From: Candidatus Omnitrophota bacterium
GTDB taxonomy: Bacteria; Omnitrophota; Gorgyraeia; Gygaellales; Profunditerraquicolaceae
Direction of reading: 5' to 3'
NCBI GenBank assembly: GCA_020061545.1
Contig: JAGUYA010000067.1
Location: forward strand, 1 to 6,505
Length of the DNA: 6,505 nucleotides
Shown here piece by piece: positions 1 to 5,425 of this stretch; the first letter of the stretch is position 1, and each line of letters begins with the position of its first letter. The translations under genes were made by a program, and so were the position numbers. The notes below the pieces were generated by a model. That model worked only from the letters and a program-made list of their open reading frames with translations, was not told where the DNA came from and did not search any database.

Positions 1-60
1 AAAAAAGATTTTTTTATTTAGATACGGATTTTACTGATAAAGTAGATAACTGTAGTAATT

Positions 61-141
61 TTCTTAAGAATTTCTTAACTTAGAAATAAAAACAGACTAG
101 AAGGAGACATCTTTTTAAGTAAGATACTAAACGAATATAAT
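61..141 (+). promoter_or_regulatory. Possible promoter region upstream of the radical SAM gene
   Basis: A perfect TATAAT hexamer lies at 136-141. The best -35-like sequence at 17-bp spacing is TTTTAA (113-118), which is poor. A transcript from here would begin close to the hairpin at 151-169. Further upstream the sequence is AT-rich, with a small palindrome (TTAAGAATTTCTTAA, 64-78) and an AAGGAG at 101-106 that is not followed by a usable reading frame. No gene is visible in bases 1-150. The call rests on the -10 hexamer only. Confidence 0.35.
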
Positions 142-150
142 GAATTATAA

Positions 151-175
151 AAGGTCTTCATGAGACCTTCTTTTT
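151..175 (+). terminator. Terminator-like hairpin abutting the radical SAM start codon
   Basis: AAGGTCT (151-157) and AGACCTT (163-169) form a perfect 7-bp stem around a 5-base loop, followed by C and five T (170-175). On the minus strand the same stem is followed by TTATAATT, so it could act in both directions. It may end transcription of a gene left of the window, or act as an attenuator for the gene that starts at base 176. The ATG follows the T run directly. Confidence 0.6.
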
Positions 176-1003
176 ATGCTCACCGTCCGCGAAATTAGCT
201 GTAAAACCCTCCTGAATAAGTCCGATCTAGCCGATTTTACCCTCAATTGTTATGTAGGTTGTAGTCACCGCTGCCTATATTGTTATGCCAGGTATATGAA
301 GAGGTTTAAGGATAGGCCTGAGGACTGGGGTTATTTTGTGGATGTCAAGGTAAACGCCCCGGAAGCCCTGGCTAAACAACTGCGCAAAATTAGGCCTCCC
401 AAAGAGGTGTTTATGAGCTCTGTAGGTGATGCCTGGCAGCCATTAGAGGCAAAATATAAGCTTTCCCGCACCTGCCTTAAGCTACTTTTAGAGGCAGGCC
501 TTGAGGTAGACATACTCACTAAAAGTAGCCTGATTTTGCGCGATTTCGACCTCTTAGAGGCCTATAAAACCCCTAGTTTAGGTATGACCATTACTACCCT
601 GGACAGAAACCTACAAAAGGTATTAGAACCCTATGCCTCCGAGTCAACTGAGAGGATAAATACCTTAAAAAAAGCCCAGGAAAGAGGTATTAAGACCTGG
701 GTGTTTTTAGGACCATTGTTACCGGAGTTTTGTGATACCAGAGCCAATTTAGAAGCCCTTTTTAGGGCTATAGAAGGGTTAAATTTGGACCGAATATACG
801 TAGATAGATTAAATCCTCGCTGGGGGGTCTTAGATAGCCTGAAAAAGGGGTTAAGCAGGGGGGGGTATGCTAATTGGAGATTATTACTCTATAAATCTAC
901 TAATCCTAACCGATACCGGGAATATAGCCGTCAACTCCGCGAGAAAGTCAAGGAATACGCCAGCCAATTCCACCTGTCAAATAAACTCACCATTTGTTTC
1001 TAA
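176..1003 (+). CDS. SPL-like radical SAM protein (SplB/COG1533 type)
   Basis: This 275-residue protein belongs to the radical SAM superfamily, whose members bind a [4Fe-4S] cluster and cleave S-adenosylmethionine to make a radical. The cluster motif is C29-x3-C33-x2-C36 inside NCYVGCSHRCLYCYARY, the form typical of spore-photoproduct-lyase-like proteins (COG1533). The preceding EISCKTLLNKS and the later SVGDAWQPLE, ILTKSSLILRD and GMTITTLD segments also fit that group. The substrate cannot be told: these proteins are widespread in non-sporeformers and most are uncharacterised. The ATG is the only possible start, because an in-frame TGA lies at 161-163 with no start codon in between. No Shine-Dalgarno site precedes it, only the T run of a hairpin. 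The gene converges on the minus-strand block and seems to be monocistronic. Confidence 0.88.
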   Translation: MLTVREISCKTLLNKSDLADFTLNCYVGCSHRCLYCYARYMKRFKDRPEDWGYFVDVKVNAPEALAKQLRKIRPPKEVFMSSVGDAWQPLEAKYKLSRTCLKLLLEAGLEVDILTKSSLILRDFDLLEAYKTPSLGMTITTLDRNLQKVLEPYASESTERINTLKKAQERGIKTWVFLGPLLPEFCDTRANLEALFRAIEGLNLDRIYVDRLNPRWGVLDSLKKGLSRGGYANWRLLLYKSTNPNRYREYSRQLREKVKEYASQFHLSNKLTICF

Positions 1004-1200
1004 TTGTTTCTAAATGTAAAAGTCAAAAAAAATAAGTAATAATAAGTAAAACAAAATCCGCTTATACACAGGTAAATCCCAAAATATCGTAACTTATTGC
1101 CATATAAACACTTATATCGGGTTATTTTCATATACTTAAGTTAACATAAGAATTATTATAAGCACTTGTGCGACATCTAGTCGAAAAAAATAAACAGTTT
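1004..1200. other. AT-rich noncoding gap between convergent genes
   Basis: No credible gene is seen on either strand. The gap opens with the second copy of a tandem TTGTTTCTAA (994-1003 and 1004-1013; the first copy contains the radical SAM stop codon). It also holds a small inverted repeat, ATATAA-ACAC-TTATAT (1102-1117), and a short CGAC-ATCTA-GTCG hairpin near 1168-1183. None is followed by a T run in the right direction for either gene, so no intrinsic terminator can be called. Confidence 0.6.
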
Positions 1201-1398
1201 TTAAGATGCCTTTTTTGAAACCAAATACTCTCTAATTTGTGCTAATTGCTCTTTTGTTGGGCTAGTCTTTTCTTTGACCCATCTCTGTATTGTTCTGGTG
1301 CTAACGCCTAAATAATTAGCCAATTCCTTTGTCTCATAACTACCGCTATAAAAATGGAATTTATGTAAATTAAACCACTCTTCTAATTCCCTCTCCAA
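1201..1398 (-). CDS. Small helix-turn-helix DNA-binding protein
   Basis: A 65-residue protein if started at the TTG at 1398. Residues 23-43 (TKELANYLGVSTRTIQRWVKE) make a clear helix-turn-helix with the usual A-x3-GVS turn and a recognition helix TRTIQRWV. The rest is a short amphipathic N-terminal helix and a basic tail ending SKKAS. It is probably a transcription regulator of Cro/excisionase size; no closer family is recognised. An earlier in-frame TTG at 1416 exists, but GGAGGAGGT at 1414-1406 sits 7 bases before the TTG at 1398, which decides the start. The gene overlaps the 3' end of the endonuclease gene by 29 bases in another frame, so the two are probably co-transcribed and translationally coupled. 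It could be the regulator of the endonuclease cassette, but that is inference. Confidence 0.75.
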   Translation of the reverse strand: MERELEEWFNLHKFHFYSGSYETKELANYLGVSTRTIQRWVKEKTSPTKEQLAQIREYLVSKKAS

Positions 1399-2248
1399 CT
1401 TTATTACCTCCTCCAAGAGACGTATTAAACCCCCATAAAAACCGCCTATATTTTCGGTCTAAAAATAATCCATTTTGGGTGTTTTTATATAAGATATTGA
1501 ACAATTTTACACTATCTTTATGGTCGTATATAAACATATAACTCCATCCATTTTTGGTCTTTTGTTTATATATTGTCCTTTTGGGCATACCTAAATTTTC
1601 AAGGGCTCTTTGCAATCCCTCTATAAAAACCTCGGAACCACTGACAAATTTTGACCGTAAGGGAAATTTTGGCCGACGTTTATCGAAAAAGACACTCCCA
1701 TCGCCATCAAAAATGCCCCTTATAAAATCCGGTAAATAAGCTTCTGGGACTTCGGGAAACTTGACTATTAGGCTTTTCCTTGGCACAACGCATAATTTCT
1801 CTAAATTCTTAACCAATTTTTCTCTTGAAAAGTGATAATAATAGAACCCTTTCTGGTGCTTGGACGGAATTATTTTATGCGCGGAACCCATAACTTTTTT
1901 AACTTTCTCAAGTAGCTCTCTATCATTCATACTAAGAGATACTTGACCAGTATTTGAAATACCCCCATCAGTAATAACTAATCCTAATACATATGCCATT
2001 TCCGGTGACCAACTACTGAAGAAATTCTCATTTATATCAAAGAATTGCTGGGGTAATTTGCCTTGTTTTTGCGCTTCTATCCTAGCCTCCGATTTGGAAC
2101 GCTGCTTTATACCATACTTTTTAAGTTTCTTATAAATCGCTATCCTTGAAACACTATGCGACCTCGCTATATCTCCTAGAGATTCTTTATTATTTATATA
2201 CAACTCAATTAACTTATCTCTTGTTAAACTACTCAGTCTAACCATCAT
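1370..2248 (-). CDS. HTH-LAGLIDADG homing endonuclease, free-standing
   Basis: A 292-residue single-chain LAGLIDADG-type endonuclease that would make a double-strand cut at a long asymmetric site. Both motifs are present: VLGLVITDG at 87-95 with acid D94, and IRGIFDGDG at 176-184 with acid D183, so it looks catalytically intact. The second half has the usual SGSEVFIEGLQRALENLG helix and a K-rich beta region. An N-terminal helix-turn-helix (about residues 22-47, SLGDIARSHSVSRIAIYKKL) replaces any intein or intron context; no splicing motifs flank it. The core seems to end near residue 275 (RRFLWGF). The last 17 residues are a Gly-rich tail encoded over the RBS and start of the next gene. Its start overlaps the end of the DUF134 gene by 11 bases. 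ATG is doubled (2248 and 2245) and the Shine-Dalgarno (AGAGAG) is weak, which suggests coupled translation. Confidence 0.9.
   Translation of the reverse strand: MMVRLSSLTRDKLIELYINNKESLGDIARSHSVSRIAIYKKLKKYGIKQRSKSEARIEAQKQGKLPQQFFDINENFFSSWSPEMAYVLGLVITDGGISNTGQVSLSMNDRELLEKVKKVMGSAHKIIPSKHQKGFYYYHFSREKLVKNLEKLCVVPRKSLIVKFPEVPEAYLPDFIRGIFDGDGSVFFDKRRPKFPLRSKFVSGSEVFIEGLQRALENLGMPKRTIYKQKTKNGWSYMFIYDHKDSVKLFNILYKNTQNGLFLDRKYRRFLWGFNTSLGGGNKVGEGIRRVV
1406..1414 (-). promoter_or_regulatory. Strong Shine-Dalgarno site for the small HTH gene
   Basis: GGAGGAGGT on the minus strand, 7 bases before a TTG codon (1398-1396). It lies inside the endonuclease coding region, where it encodes part of that protein's Gly-rich tail. 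It favours the TTG at 1398 over the one at 1416. Confidence 0.75.
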
Positions 2249-2555
2249 CTCTCTTAGAGCTAATTACGTAGTGGCCTCCCTGAATCTTAATAATTTTACC
2301 CCCTACCAAACCATTGGCCACGGCCCTGCGGGCTCTTTTTAGGACCCGGCTGAAGGTCTGCTGGGAAATATGCATAGATTTGGCTGCTTCCTTTTGCTCT
2401 AAACCCATATAGTCAGTCAGGCGCACTGCCTCAAACTCATCCATGGTCAGGTCTACTTCATCTGGTCTACCTGGCCTGCCTCTGGGGCTGAACTGGCTTA
2501 TCTTGGGGTCAATTCGGACTATTCTATATTTCTTAGGCCTTCCCCGCCTTTTCAA
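2238..2555 (-). CDS. DUF134/UPF0251 family DNA-binding protein
   Basis: A 105-residue member of the UPF0251 (DUF134) family, putative regulators with a sigma-70 region-4-like helix-turn-helix. Recognised in order are the N-terminal GRPKK, the F-x-PRGRPGRP segment (22-31), EVDLTMDEFEAVRLTDYMGLEQKEAA (33-58), the helix-turn-helix ending in ISQQTFSRVLKRARRAVA (63-80), and the closing GGKIIKIQGGHYV. Length is normal for the family. RGRPKK (4-9) and RGRPGRP (25-31) resemble AT-hook cores, so minor-groove contacts are possible. The start is a TTG, supported by GGGAG at 2568-2564 eight bases upstream and by the family N-terminus. It heads the DUF134-endonuclease-HTH chain. Repeats upstream (2583-2639) may be its operator. 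Targets in this family are largely unknown. Confidence 0.9.
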   Translation of the reverse strand: MKRRGRPKKYRIVRIDPKISQFSPRGRPGRPDEVDLTMDEFEAVRLTDYMGLEQKEAAKSMHISQQTFSRVLKRARRAVANGLVGGKIIKIQGGHYVISSKRDDG

Positions 2556-2563
2556 TTTTATCT

Positions 2564-2568
2564 CTCCC
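2564..2568 (-). promoter_or_regulatory. Shine-Dalgarno site deciding the DUF134 TTG start
   Basis: GGGAG in the context ACGGGAGAGATAAAA lies 8 bases before the TTG at 2555. No ATG or GTG that keeps the family N-terminus is available, so this site settles the start. Confidence 0.6.
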
Positions 2569-2582
2569 GTCTAATGGGGTTT

Positions 2583-2602
2583 ACTTACTTTTACCTACTT
2601 TT
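2583..2602. repeat. Tandem 10-bp repeat upstream of DUF134
   Basis: ACTTACTTTT (2583-2592) is followed directly by ACCTACTTTT (2593-2602), a 9 of 10 match; on the minus strand they read AAAAGTAGGT and AAAAGTAAGT. A third similar core (GTAAGTAA, 2622-2629) lies in the loop of the neighbouring palindrome. One helical turn of spacing, 15 bases upstream of the Shine-Dalgarno site, fits a protein-binding array. Confidence 0.45.
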
Positions 2603-2608
2603 AACGCC

Positions 2609-2639
2609 CTATTTATTATGGGTAAGTAACCATAAATAG
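2609..2639. repeat. Imperfect palindrome between mannose gene and DUF134
   Basis: CTATTTATTATGG (2609-2621) and CCATAAATAG (2630-2639) are inverted copies with a 3-base insertion in the left arm, around an 8-base centre. On the minus strand no T run follows the right place, so it is a weak terminator candidate. A CATAAT -10-like hexamer (2620-2615, minus) lies inside the left arm without a good -35. An operator overlapping the DUF134 promoter is the more likely reading, by inference. Confidence 0.4.
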
Positions 2640-2656
2640 CCATAAAAAAATAAAAC

Positions 2657-4057
2657 CTATGCGTAATCGGAGAACCTGCGGATATCATCTTCACCCAGGT
2701 AACTGCCTATCTGAACCTCAATAATCTTCACTATTTTATTTGTGGCATTAGAAACCTGGTGTTTGGTATTCCTGGGCACAAATATACCTTCGTTTTTGCG
2801 CACCTTTACTTTCCGGCCATCCATAAAAACGTGCGCCTCCCCCCTAACCACATTCCAGTGTTCACTTCTATATTTATGTTTTTGTAAAGAGATGGATTTT
2901 TTAGGATAAATCCCGATCTCTTTGACCTTATAACCTTTCTCTTCATGTAACACAGTATAATACCCCCAGGGCCGATATATGGTGGAGCTGTCCTTGCTCT
3001 GTAAATAACCTTTTTTATTGATCAAGGATACCAGCTGTCTTACCTTGTCTGAATAACCTTTTTTTACCAGTAGCAACGCGTCTGGCGAATCTATAGCCAG
3101 CACATCCCGAAGACCCACAAGACAAAGAAGCCTGTTTTTAGAATAGGCAAAGCAACCCTTACTTTCTACAAATTCTGCTTTGCCAATCTTAAAATTATCC
3201 TGTCCAAGAGTATAAAATTGCAAAAAACTATCCCAGCTGCCCAAGTCTGTCCATTTAAGCCTAAAATTTACCAGCGCGGCTTTTTTAGTCTGCTGCATTA
3301 TTCCATAATCTATGGAAATCGGTGGGATATTTTTAAATTTTTTCAAAAAATCCTTAAAACCAAAGGTATAGTATTTGAAAATATCAGGCCGTAATACACT
3401 CAATTCCTCCAAAAACACTTTTTTACTAAAACAAAAAATGCCGGCATTACAGAAAGCGCCTTTATCCAGTAATGTTCTGGCCTCTTGAAACGACGGCTTT
3501 TCCACAAATCTCTCTACCAGAAATCCCGAGGGAAAATAGGGTTTCTTCGCCATAATATATCCATAACCTTTCTGAGGAAAACCCAAGGTTACGCCAAAAA
3601 CTACAATCTTATCTTTTCTCGCCAACTCTCCTGCATTCTTTAGAGAACTTTTAAATTTGGATATGGGTTCAATAATATGGTCAGAAGGAAATACATATAA
3701 CAAATCATTATTTTTTAAATTTCTTATTACCTCAAGCTGTTTGATTGCCAGCAATACCGCAGGAAGCGTGCTCTTTCCTATTGGTTCGAAAATAACATTT
3801 TTCTTCAGGGGATTCTTCAGATTATTCTTTAATCCCGGCAATAGTTCGATTTGATTATAAATTGTAAATTTATAGTTCTCCTGAGAAATAATAAAGATAT
3901 CGTTGGTAGAAAAGATGGGTAAAAGCCTTTTTATGGTCAGTTGAAATAGCGATAACCCTTCTTTAAATTCTATGAATTGTTTAGGATAGTTTTCTCTGGA
4001 TAAAGGCCACAAGCGCGTGCCTTTACCGCCAGTCAGAATGAGCGCTATTTTTTGCAT
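2657..4057 (-). CDS. manC: Mannose-1-phosphate guanylyltransferase / mannose-6-phosphate isomerase (bifunctional)
   Basis: This 466-residue protein matches the ManC/AlgA/XanB type, which makes GDP-mannose from mannose-1-phosphate and GTP and, through a C-terminal cupin, interconverts fructose-6-phosphate and mannose-6-phosphate. The nucleotidyltransferase domain opens with LTGGKGTRLWPLSRENYPKQ (8-27), followed by EPIGKSTLPA (91-100), FPSDHII (123-129), VEKP (185-188), NAGIF (204-208) and WTDLGSW. The type II isomerase cupin starts at RPWG (362) and shows the expected metal ligands Q392, H394, E399 and H433, then EVQIGSYLGEDDI. Oddities are KS in place of the common RN in EPxxRNTAPA, IMQQT in place of the usual VMEKT, and an end a few residues short (RFSDYA). 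Length is otherwise normal. GDP-mannose would feed capsule, O-antigen or exopolysaccharide synthesis in the cytoplasm. The gap to the upstream mini-gene is 62 bases and the Shine-Dalgarno site is poor. Confidence 0.93.
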   Translation of the reverse strand: MQKIALILTGGKGTRLWPLSRENYPKQFIEFKEGLSLFQLTIKRLLPIFSTNDIFIISQENYKFTIYNQIELLPGLKNNLKNPLKKNVIFEPIGKSTLPAVLLAIKQLEVIRNLKNNDLLYVFPSDHIIEPISKFKSSLKNAGELARKDKIVVFGVTLGFPQKGYGYIMAKKPYFPSGFLVERFVEKPSFQEARTLLDKGAFCNAGIFCFSKKVFLEELSVLRPDIFKYYTFGFKDFLKKFKNIPPISIDYGIMQQTKKAALVNFRLKWTDLGSWDSFLQFYTLGQDNFKIGKAEFVESKGCFAYSKNRLLCLVGLRDVLAIDSPDALLLVKKGYSDKVRQLVSLINKKGYLQSKDSSTIYRPWGYYTVLHEEKGYKVKEIGIYPKKSISLQKHKYRSEHWNVVRGEAHVFMDGRKVKVRKNEGIFVPRNTKHQVSNATNKIVKIIEVQIGSYLGEDDIRRFSDYA

Positions 4058-4119
4058 ACTCGATTATAAATAGCCTGTGGAAGGATGCCTGTTAAAGGTT
4101 GGTAATTCTAGAGGTTTTT

Positions 4120-4308
4120 TTAAATCTCAGTCTCTCTTACCAGCTTACGATAGTATTCCACGCATTTATGACAGGTCTTATCGTCTTCTTTCCATTCAGG
4201 ATGGTCGCGCCGGATCAAATCAATAATATATTCTTCTGCCTTTATGTGGGCGAGGCTAGCAAAATCATCGATCTCTCTGTCACAGATTTGACACCTGTAT
4301 TTCCCCAT
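4120..4308 (-). CDS. CxxC-CxxC mini-protein, probable zinc-binding
   Basis: A 62-residue cytoplasmic protein with C6-x2-C9 (CQIC) near the start and C46-x2-C49 (CHKC) near the end, which together could hold one zinc ion. The middle is a helical, charged segment (SLAHIKAEEYIIDLIRRDHPEW). No signal peptide or membrane segment is seen. I do not recognise a named family. Against the overlapping plus-strand frame (4099-4317) it is preferred because of the paired cysteines, hydrophilic composition and position in line with the minus-strand operon, 22 bases after the upstream gene. Its ATG has only a weak AAAGG upstream. It could be a nucleic-acid-binding or chaperone-like zinc finger, but nothing in the sequence decides this. 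Confidence 0.65.
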   Translation of the reverse strand: MGKYRCQICDREIDDFASLAHIKAEEYIIDLIRRDHPEWKEDDKTCHKCVEYYRKLVRETEI

Positions 4309-4330
4309 AAGTTTTAGCCTTTGTCTTTTA

Positions 4331-4513
4331 TTATTTTAAACAATCACCCCTCCAGTAACAAGCCGATTGGTCGCAATAATTAGTAGCGCTGCCAAAACAA
4401 TCAAAATTACCTTCTTTGCGTTGGATGGTCTTAATCAGGTCTTTTTTGGAATATTTCCACGTATCTTTTATTCCCACTGCCCTAGCCTTTTTTTCAATTT
4501 CTGCAAGTCTCAT
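4331..4513 (-). CDS. SAP-like Cys4 mini-protein
   Basis: A 60-residue protein with two parts. Residues 1-33 (MRLAEIEKKARAVGI...SKKDLIKTIQR) have the helix-extended-helix pattern of SAP or Rho-N-like domains, which bind nucleic acids. Residues 34-60 carry EGNFDCFGSA followed by three more cysteines (C39, C47, C52, C58), enough for a zinc or iron-sulfur site. I recall similar short SAP-domain proteins with a GNFDCFG motif in several environmental bacteria; their role is unknown to me. The start is firm: AAGGAGG at 4527-4521 lies 7 bases before the ATG, and this site begins 2 bases after the stop of the upstream gene, so the pair is probably co-translated. Confidence 0.75.
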   Translation of the reverse strand: MRLAEIEKKARAVGIKDTWKYSKKDLIKTIQRKEGNFDCFGSATNYCDQSACYWRGDCLK

Positions 4514-4520
4514 CTTCCCC

Positions 4521-4527
4521 CCTCCTT
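4521..4527 (-). promoter_or_regulatory. Shine-Dalgarno site of the SAP-like gene
   Basis: AAGGAGG on the minus strand, followed by four further G, 7 bases before the ATG at 4513. It sits almost against the stop codon of the upstream gene (4532-4530), a layout that favours re-initiation by the same ribosomes. Confidence 0.75.
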
Positions 4528-4529
4528 AA

Positions 4530-4910
4530 TTATACCTTATAAACGATATCGTGTTGCCTGACCCGGGAATCAACTAAAAGACCAATCTCTTGGCCCTTTT
4601 TAGCCTGATTTATGGGAACATGGTCAATCTGCATAGAGGTGATGTTCTGTTGAAAATCTGTAGTATGACCCTTAATCTTCACCGCGTCTCCTGTTACCAG
4701 GGGCGCCTTTAACTTTATTACTGCTGCCCTTACTTTAGGAAAATAGTGCGTCACTTCACCGACGATATTTTCTTTTATTTTCCTGGTCGGCTTTGCTTTA
4801 AGAGTAGGTTTTTTCTTGGATACCTTCTTTTTAATAATTCTTTTCTTTACCGTTCTCTTTTTTATTGTTTTCTTCTTCGGCGCTACTTTCTTTTTTTCCC
4901 CTTTTGCCAT
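4530..4910 (-). CDS. EF-Tu domain-2-like protein with Lys-rich N-terminal tail
   Basis: A 126-residue protein. Residues 1-47 are a very basic low-complexity tail built from KKR/KKK blocks, like histone-H1-type or AlgP-type tails. Residues about 48-126 read as the second beta-barrel domain of translational GTPases: IVGEVTHYFPKVRAAVIKL, then GDAVKIKGHTTDF, SMQIDH, AKKGQEIGLLV and DIVYKV. Such stand-alone barrels are usually annotated as translation elongation factor-like proteins. No GTPase domain is present (no P-loop, no NKxD), so it cannot be an elongation factor itself. The tail suggests binding to RNA, ribosome or DNA. The ATG at 4910 has AAGGGGG at 4924-4918, seven bases upstream, which overlaps the stop of the nitroreductase gene. 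Function beyond this is unknown. Confidence 0.82.
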   Translation of the reverse strand: MAKGEKKKVAPKKKTIKKRTVKKRIIKKKVSKKKPTLKAKPTRKIKENIVGEVTHYFPKVRAAVIKLKAPLVTGDAVKIKGHTTDFQQNITSMQIDHVPINQAKKGQEIGLLVDSRVRQHDIVYKV

Positions 4911-4924
4911 TTTTACACCCCCTT

Positions 4925-5422
4925 CTATCTATACCTCTCCCAATGCAAAACCTCTTTTAATGACCTTTTGGCAGGTAAAGAGGGTTTTGCGTCAGAATAA
5001 CCTAACGGGATGAGGCTGACTAATTTAAAATCAAAAGATACGCCTAATAATTCTTTAACTTTATCGCAATAGGGTTTTTTATCTCCCGCCACCCAACAAC
5101 TGCTTAAGCCTAAATTGGATGCAGCGATTAAAATATTTTCGGTTGCCGCACAGCCATCCTCTAAATAATATTTTGTGTCTTTTGAAAACACGGCTATACA
5201 ACAATTACTGTCTCTAATAAAACTTCCATTGTCAGCTAAAGAACCTAACTCTGTGAGGGTTTCTTTCTTCGTCACTACGACAAATTCCCAGGGTTGAACA
5301 TTTCTGGCAGTAGGCGCAAGTCTTGCACAATCAACGAGTTCTTCTACTAACTTACGCGATACTAACTTGGCATTAAAAGTTCTGCTACTGCGGCGTTTTT
5401 TTAACGCCTCAAGTGTCTCCAT
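4925..5422 (-). CDS. Nitroreductase family flavoprotein
   Basis: A 165-residue, likely FMN-dependent NAD(P)H oxidoreductase of the nitroreductase superfamily, which works as a cytoplasmic homodimer. Seen are RRSSR (10-14) for the FMN phosphate, APTARNVQPWEFVVV (36-50), the dimer helix DGCAATENILIAASNLGL (89-106), SCWVAG (108-113), LIPLGY (137-142), and the family-typical C-terminus PAKRSLKEVLHWERY. It is at the short end for the family but no motif is missing. The natural substrate cannot be told from sequence; nitro-compound reduction is only the family name. The ATG lies 3 bases after the stop of the ParA-like gene and lacks a clear Shine-Dalgarno site, so translation is probably coupled to that gene. 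Confidence 0.9.
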   Translation of the reverse strand: METLEALKKRRSSRTFNAKLVSRKLVEELVDCARLAPTARNVQPWEFVVVTKKETLTELGSLADNGSFIRDSNCCIAVFSKDTKYYLEDGCAATENILIAASNLGLSSCWVAGDKKPYCDKVKELLGVSFDFKLVSLIPLGYSDAKPSLPAKRSLKEVLHWERYR

Positions 5423-5425
5423 TGT

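Noticed and set aside
994..1013. Tandem TTGTTTCTAA duplication across the radical SAM stop codon
   Set aside because: Only two 10-bp copies; simple slippage is enough to explain it and no function is suggested.
1102..1117. ATATAA-ACAC-TTATAT inverted repeat
   Set aside because: All A/T arms of 6 bp with no T run; too weak for a terminator and expected by chance in this composition.
1161..1195. Possible terminator for the small HTH gene (CGAC-ATCTA-GTCG next to an A/T run)
   Set aside because: On the minus strand the T run comes before the stem, the wrong order for intrinsic termination.
1370..2248. Intein or group I intron around the endonuclease
   Set aside because: The frame has its own start and an HTH domain, no splice-junction residues are seen, and DUF134 is complete on its own.
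4057..4068. Leaderless promoter for the mannose gene
   Set aside because: A TATAAT (4068-4063, minus) lies 5 bases before the ATG, but no -35 exists at proper spacing, so it may be chance in AT-rich DNA.
4099..4317. Plus-strand frame of 72 codons opposite the CxxC mini-gene
   Set aside because: Strongly hydrophobic, no motif or ribosome site; the minus-strand frame has paired cysteines and fits the operon.
4746..5013. Two plus-strand frames rich in Phe, Leu and Tyr over the Lys-rich tail
   Set aside because: Antisense of AAA/AAG-rich codons gives Phe/Leu runs; these are shadows of the minus-strand gene.
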